Program-made: the position numbers and the translations under genes
Assembly: GCF_024138145.1 (NCBI RefSeq)
Contig: NZ_CP099997.1
Location: 1-64,000 of the forward strand
Length of the DNA stretch: 64,000 nucleotides
Direction of reading: 5' to 3'
Source: Natronosalvus halobius
GTDB taxonomy: Archaea; Halobacteriota; Halobacteria; Halobacteriales; Natrialbaceae
The notes under the pieces: model-generated
The model's database searches: none
Told to the model about the DNA's origin: nothing
The model's input: the letters and a program-made list of their open reading frames with translations, nothing else
Shown here: one piece after another, positions 61,362 through 64,000 of the stretch
Layout of the letters: the number at the start of each line of letters is the position of its first letter
Position numbering within the stretch: the stretch's first letter is position 1

Positions 61362-63161
61362 ATGACGCAGAGACGAACCCTGCTCGATCTCGTCCTCACG
61401 GTCGGCTTTCTCGCCGTGGCGACCGCGATCGCCGTCGCGCATCGGTCCCCACCCTCGGGGTACGAATCGTCGATCTACACGGGTACGCCGACGCTCACCT
61501 GGGTCGCCTTCGGTCTCGCGCTCGCCGTCGCGGTTGGCGTGACCATTGGGACCCGCGGGTGGTATCAGGCCGGCGGGATCGCCCTTGGCGGGCTCGCGGT
61601 GACGAGCATCGTCAGCCTGCCGGTGATCCGTAACTACCACTTCCAGGGGATGGGCGACTCGCTCACCCACCTGGGGTGGGTCCGGGACTTCGTCCAGGGG
61701 ACGATGCAGCCACACGAACTGTTCTACCCCGGGCTCCACGCCGTCGCGACGACCCTCCACCTCGGCGGCGGTGTCTCGATGGAACGGGCGCTCCTGATCG
61801 CCGTCGTCCTCCTGTTCGTCCCGTTCGTCGTGTTCGTTCCCCTCATCGCACGCGACATCTCGGGAACGGGCGCCGCCGCCGGGTTCGCCGCCATCGCCTC
61901 CTGGATGGTGCTCCCCATCAACAACGTGGCGACGCACATGGGGCCGCACACGAACTCCAACGCGCTGTTCGTCGTCCCCGTAGCCCTCTTCGCGACCGTC
62001 GCGCTTGTGAGCCGTCGGTCGGACCTCGAACGCCTCCCGCTCGGCATCTCGCCGTTCACCGTCTGCCTGTTCCTGGCCGGGATCGGACTCCTGCTAGTTC
62101 ACCCTCAGCAGATGATCAACGTGGTCGTCTTCCTCGGGGCGCTCGCCGGGGTGCAGTTCCTCGCGAAGCGCCGGTATGACGATCATCCGATGGTGCACCA
62201 CCCGTCGCTGTTCGCGCCGGCAGTCATGCTCGGCGTCCTGTTCGTGGTCTGGGCAGCCGCGAACGCGCGGTTCCGACGTGCCTTCTCGGGGCTCGTCTAC
62301 GGTTTGTTCAGCCGTGACATCGGGACCGGCTCGACCGTCGGTCAGCGAAGCGGGTCGCTGACGGAACTGGGCGGTAGCCTGCTCGAACTGTTCGCGATCA
62401 TGTTCCTGGTCGCCGCCGTGCTCGGGGCTATCGCAGCGCTGTTCATCCTCGCGACGTGGCTCGGGCGAACGAGTCTGGACCCCGACGGTCGCTCGTACGT
62501 CACCTACTTCGCGCTCGCGCTGGTGCCCCTCGGCGGCATGTTCGTGGTCTACTTTCTCGGGACGCCGACGATGGCGTTCCGACAGGTTGGCTTCATCTAC
62601 GTCGTCCTGACGATCCTCTCGGGAATCGCCCTCGCACACCTCTTCGGTTGGTTGGCCGGGCCGCTGACGACCCCGGGTGCGAACGCACTCGCCGCCGTCT
62701 TCGTCGCGGCCTGTCTCGTCCTGACGCTCGTGACGCTGTTCACGTCACCGCTGATCTACCAGCCGACCCAGCACGTCACCGAACAGCAGCAGTTCGGCTA
62801 CGACACCGCCCTCGAGACCCGGGCCGACGAGCGCCTGTACGCCGGCTTCGGCTACGGGATCAACCGCTACGGCGACGCTCACTACGGCACCGAGGCCGGG
62901 AGCGAGATCAACTACGACGGCGGCGCCGGCGGGGCGGTCCTGGTCGAGGAGTTCGAGGACGGCAACTACCGGGAGGCCTACCACGGTGCGGATTACTACT
63001 TCACCGTGAGCGCCTACGATAAAGCGCGGGAACTCGAGGTCTACGACGAACTCCACCACTCCGAGGCGGCTCTCGAGGGAATCGAGCGCGAACCCTACGT
63101 GGACCGACTGATCTCGAGTGAGGAATTCACGATGTTTTCGGTCGAGGGAACCCCCTCTTGA
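61362..63161 (+). CDS. Large multi-pass membrane protein, glycosyltransferase-like
   Basis: A 599-aa integral membrane protein with about 12 hydrophobic helices (for example LVLTVGFLAVATAIAVAHRS, WVAFGLALAVAVGVTIGTRG, ALLIAVVLLFVPFVVFVPLI, LLELFAIMFLVAAVLGAIAA) and an extracytoplasmic C-terminal domain (ADERLYAGFGYGINRYGDAH ... VDRLISSEEFTMFSVEG). The first big loop has GMGDSLTHLGWVRDFVQG (about residues 99-116), acidic like the catalytic loop of GT-C-type transferases. I infer a surface-glycan transferase or polymer protein; the donor is unknown. Confidence 0.65.
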   Translation: MTQRRTLLDLVLTVGFLAVATAIAVAHRSPPSGYESSIYTGTPTLTWVAFGLALAVAVGVTIGTRGWYQAGGIALGGLAVTSIVSLPVIRNYHFQGMGDSLTHLGWVRDFVQGTMQPHELFYPGLHAVATTLHLGGGVSMERALLIAVVLLFVPFVVFVPLIARDISGTGAAAGFAAIASWMVLPINNVATHMGPHTNSNALFVVPVALFATVALVSRRSDLERLPLGISPFTVCLFLAGIGLLLVHPQQMINVVVFLGALAGVQFLAKRRYDDHPMVHHPSLFAPAVMLGVLFVVWAAANARFRRAFSGLVYGLFSRDIGTGSTVGQRSGSLTELGGSLLELFAIMFLVAAVLGAIAALFILATWLGRTSLDPDGRSYVTYFALALVPLGGMFVVYFLGTPTMAFRQVGFIYVVLTILSGIALAHLFGWLAGPLTTPGANALAAVFVAACLVLTLVTLFTSPLIYQPTQHVTEQQQFGYDTALETRADERLYAGFGYGINRYGDAHYGTEAGSEINYDGGAGGAVLVEEFEDGNYREAYHGADYYFTVSAYDKARELEVYDELHHSEAALEGIEREPYVDRLISSEEFTMFSVEGTPS

Positions 63162-63191
63162 TGCCTGATCGCGGCCGTCGATAGTCCAGCG

Positions 63192-63809
63192 TCAGTTATC
63201 GACGCCCGCTCCCGTCGGCGCGTCCGGCAGTTCCTGTTTGTCGACATCGATTCCCAGTTCCTCGAGGGCGGCCTCCATGTGTTGCTCCTCGGCGAAGTCC
63301 GAGCCGTCCTCCTCGCGGATCCGCTGGGTCGTCGCGAGCACCTCGGCACGGCGGTCGTCGGGAATCGAGAACTTGTCCGTGGCGAGTTCGATGGTCAGGC
63401 CGTTGTTGTCCCTGGTATAGAGGGAGTGGAAGATGCCCCGATCGAACTCGTTGTAGCCGTAGCCGGCCTCCTCGAGGGCCTCCCGGGTGTCGACGAATCG
63501 CTCGGGGTCGATGCTGAACGCGAGGTGGTGGACCGAACCGATCTGATGGCGAAGGGGAGACGGGTTCGACTGGCGGTCGTCGCTCACGAAGAACGTGATG
63601 ACCCGGCCGTCCCCGGTGTCGAAGAAGAGGTGCGTCGATGTCGGGTCGTCCAGGTTCGGCTGTTTCAGGACGAGGGGCATCCCCAGCACGTCTCGGTAGT
63701 AGGCAATGGTGTCCTCGGTGTTCGAGCCGATTAGCGTGATGTGGTCGGTCCCGGTGGTCTGAATCGGGCTGTCGGGTCGGTCGGCGGTGATTTCGAAGTC
63801 GTCGCTCAT
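63192..63809 (-). CDS. VOC-family dioxygenase/lyase-like protein
   Basis: A 205-aa protein with a two-module vicinal oxygen chelate fold. TGTDHITLIGSNTEDTIAYY (His ligand, about residues 21-24), GMPLVLKQPNLDDPTSTHLF (His in THLFF), GSVHHLAFSIDPERFVDTRE (second-module His), and TRDNNGLTIELATDKF (Glu ligand) supply the usual metal set. It may be an extradiol ring-cleavage relative. The start MSDDFEITADRPD is favoured over an upstream frame with poor protein character. Confidence 0.85.
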   Translation of the reverse strand: MSDDFEITADRPDSPIQTTGTDHITLIGSNTEDTIAYYRDVLGMPLVLKQPNLDDPTSTHLFFDTGDGRVITFFVSDDRQSNPSPLRHQIGSVHHLAFSIDPERFVDTREALEEAGYGYNEFDRGIFHSLYTRDNNGLTIELATDKFSIPDDRRAEVLATTQRIREEDGSDFAEEQHMEAALEELGIDVDKQELPDAPTGAGVDN

Positions 63810-64000
63810 ACCACCTCTAGGTTCCGAGCGTACATACATTTCCGCTAACGTCGATGTCACCCGGGGCCAAATCGCGGCTCGAGTACGCCGTCGCTCATCG
63901 TCGCTACTGCTCGAGAGGCCGCCACCGCCAGGCACGGCATCGCCACGGCCACGCCACACACGGCCGGGAACGGCGCTCGAGCGCGGCGTACGAAGCGAGG
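63810..64000. other. Intergenic DNA at the window edge
   Basis: The last 190 bases carry no supported gene. A GCTCGAGAGGCCGCCACCG stretch and other GC-rich sequence suggest a spacer or the edge of the next gene beyond the window. Confidence 0.4.

Overview
The window is chromosomal DNA of a halophilic archaeon (class Halobacteria; a Natrialbaceae-like member is a guess). The evidence is high GC with strong GC3 bias, Asp/Glu-rich proteins, short TATA-like boxes about 25-28 nt upstream of many start codons (near-leaderless transcripts), and a gene set of archaeal topoisomerase VI plus gyrase, PriS/GINS, aCPSF1, RtcB/archease, mevalonate and isopentenyl phosphate kinases, and diphthine synthase. 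It is mostly housekeeping sequence, with a few accessory patches.

Layout. 0-9 kb: mevalonate-pathway kinases (mvk, ipk), RNA ligase RtcB with its activator archease and a DoxX-like membrane protein between them, a GNAT enzyme, primase small subunit with a GINS subunit, and a peroxiredoxin. 9.5-17.3 kb: a long branched-chain amino acid operon, leuA-ilvB-ilvN-ilvC-orf-leuC-leuD. Its ilvB leader encodes a 26-residue peptide ending in Leu-Ile-Ile-Val followed directly by a hairpin, and two mini-ORFs are stitched to ilvB and ilvN by stop/start overlaps. 17.3-22.1 kb: an insert of two methyltransferases, two FilR1-like regulators and a small membrane protein separates leuB (22.3 kb) from leuD. 23-31 kb: GrpB-like protein, DphB, a membrane-anchored acidic protein, beta-RFAP synthase, a glycosyltransferase, a VOC protein and the termination RNase aCPSF1.

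31-36 kb: two lipoproteins, NucS endonuclease, a repeat-rich stretch (nested inverted repeats, an unlisted 51-aa ORF, and a 33-bp hairpin tandem array) and a bactofilin-like protein. 36-41 kb: an electron-transfer flavoprotein operon (etfB, etfA, fixC fused to a FixX-like ferredoxin domain). 42-49 kb: HTH-GNAT, a YchF/Obg-type GTPase, an ester-cyclase-like protein, tRNA-Ser(UGA) followed by a decayed copy of its own 3' end (an old integration scar), enoyl-CoA hydratase, a hydroxyacid dehydrogenase and an MBL hydrolase. 50-58 kb: topoisomerase VI (top6B-top6A) divergent from gyrase (gyrB-gyrA), sharing a 271-bp region with an alternating-CG tract next to the gyrB TATA box. 58.5-64 kb: a VapBC toxin-antitoxin pair with a clear operator palindrome, a PP-loop ATPase with a QueC-like zinc site, a large membrane protein and a VOC protein.

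The most interesting candidates are the ilvB leader, which has the layout of a leader-peptide attenuator; the regulator/methyltransferase insert that splits the leucine operon; the 34.5-34.8 kb repeat locus; the apparent frame break at the start of leuA; and the topoisomerase VI/gyrase divergent promoter. All functional calls come from reading the sequence. No searches were run.
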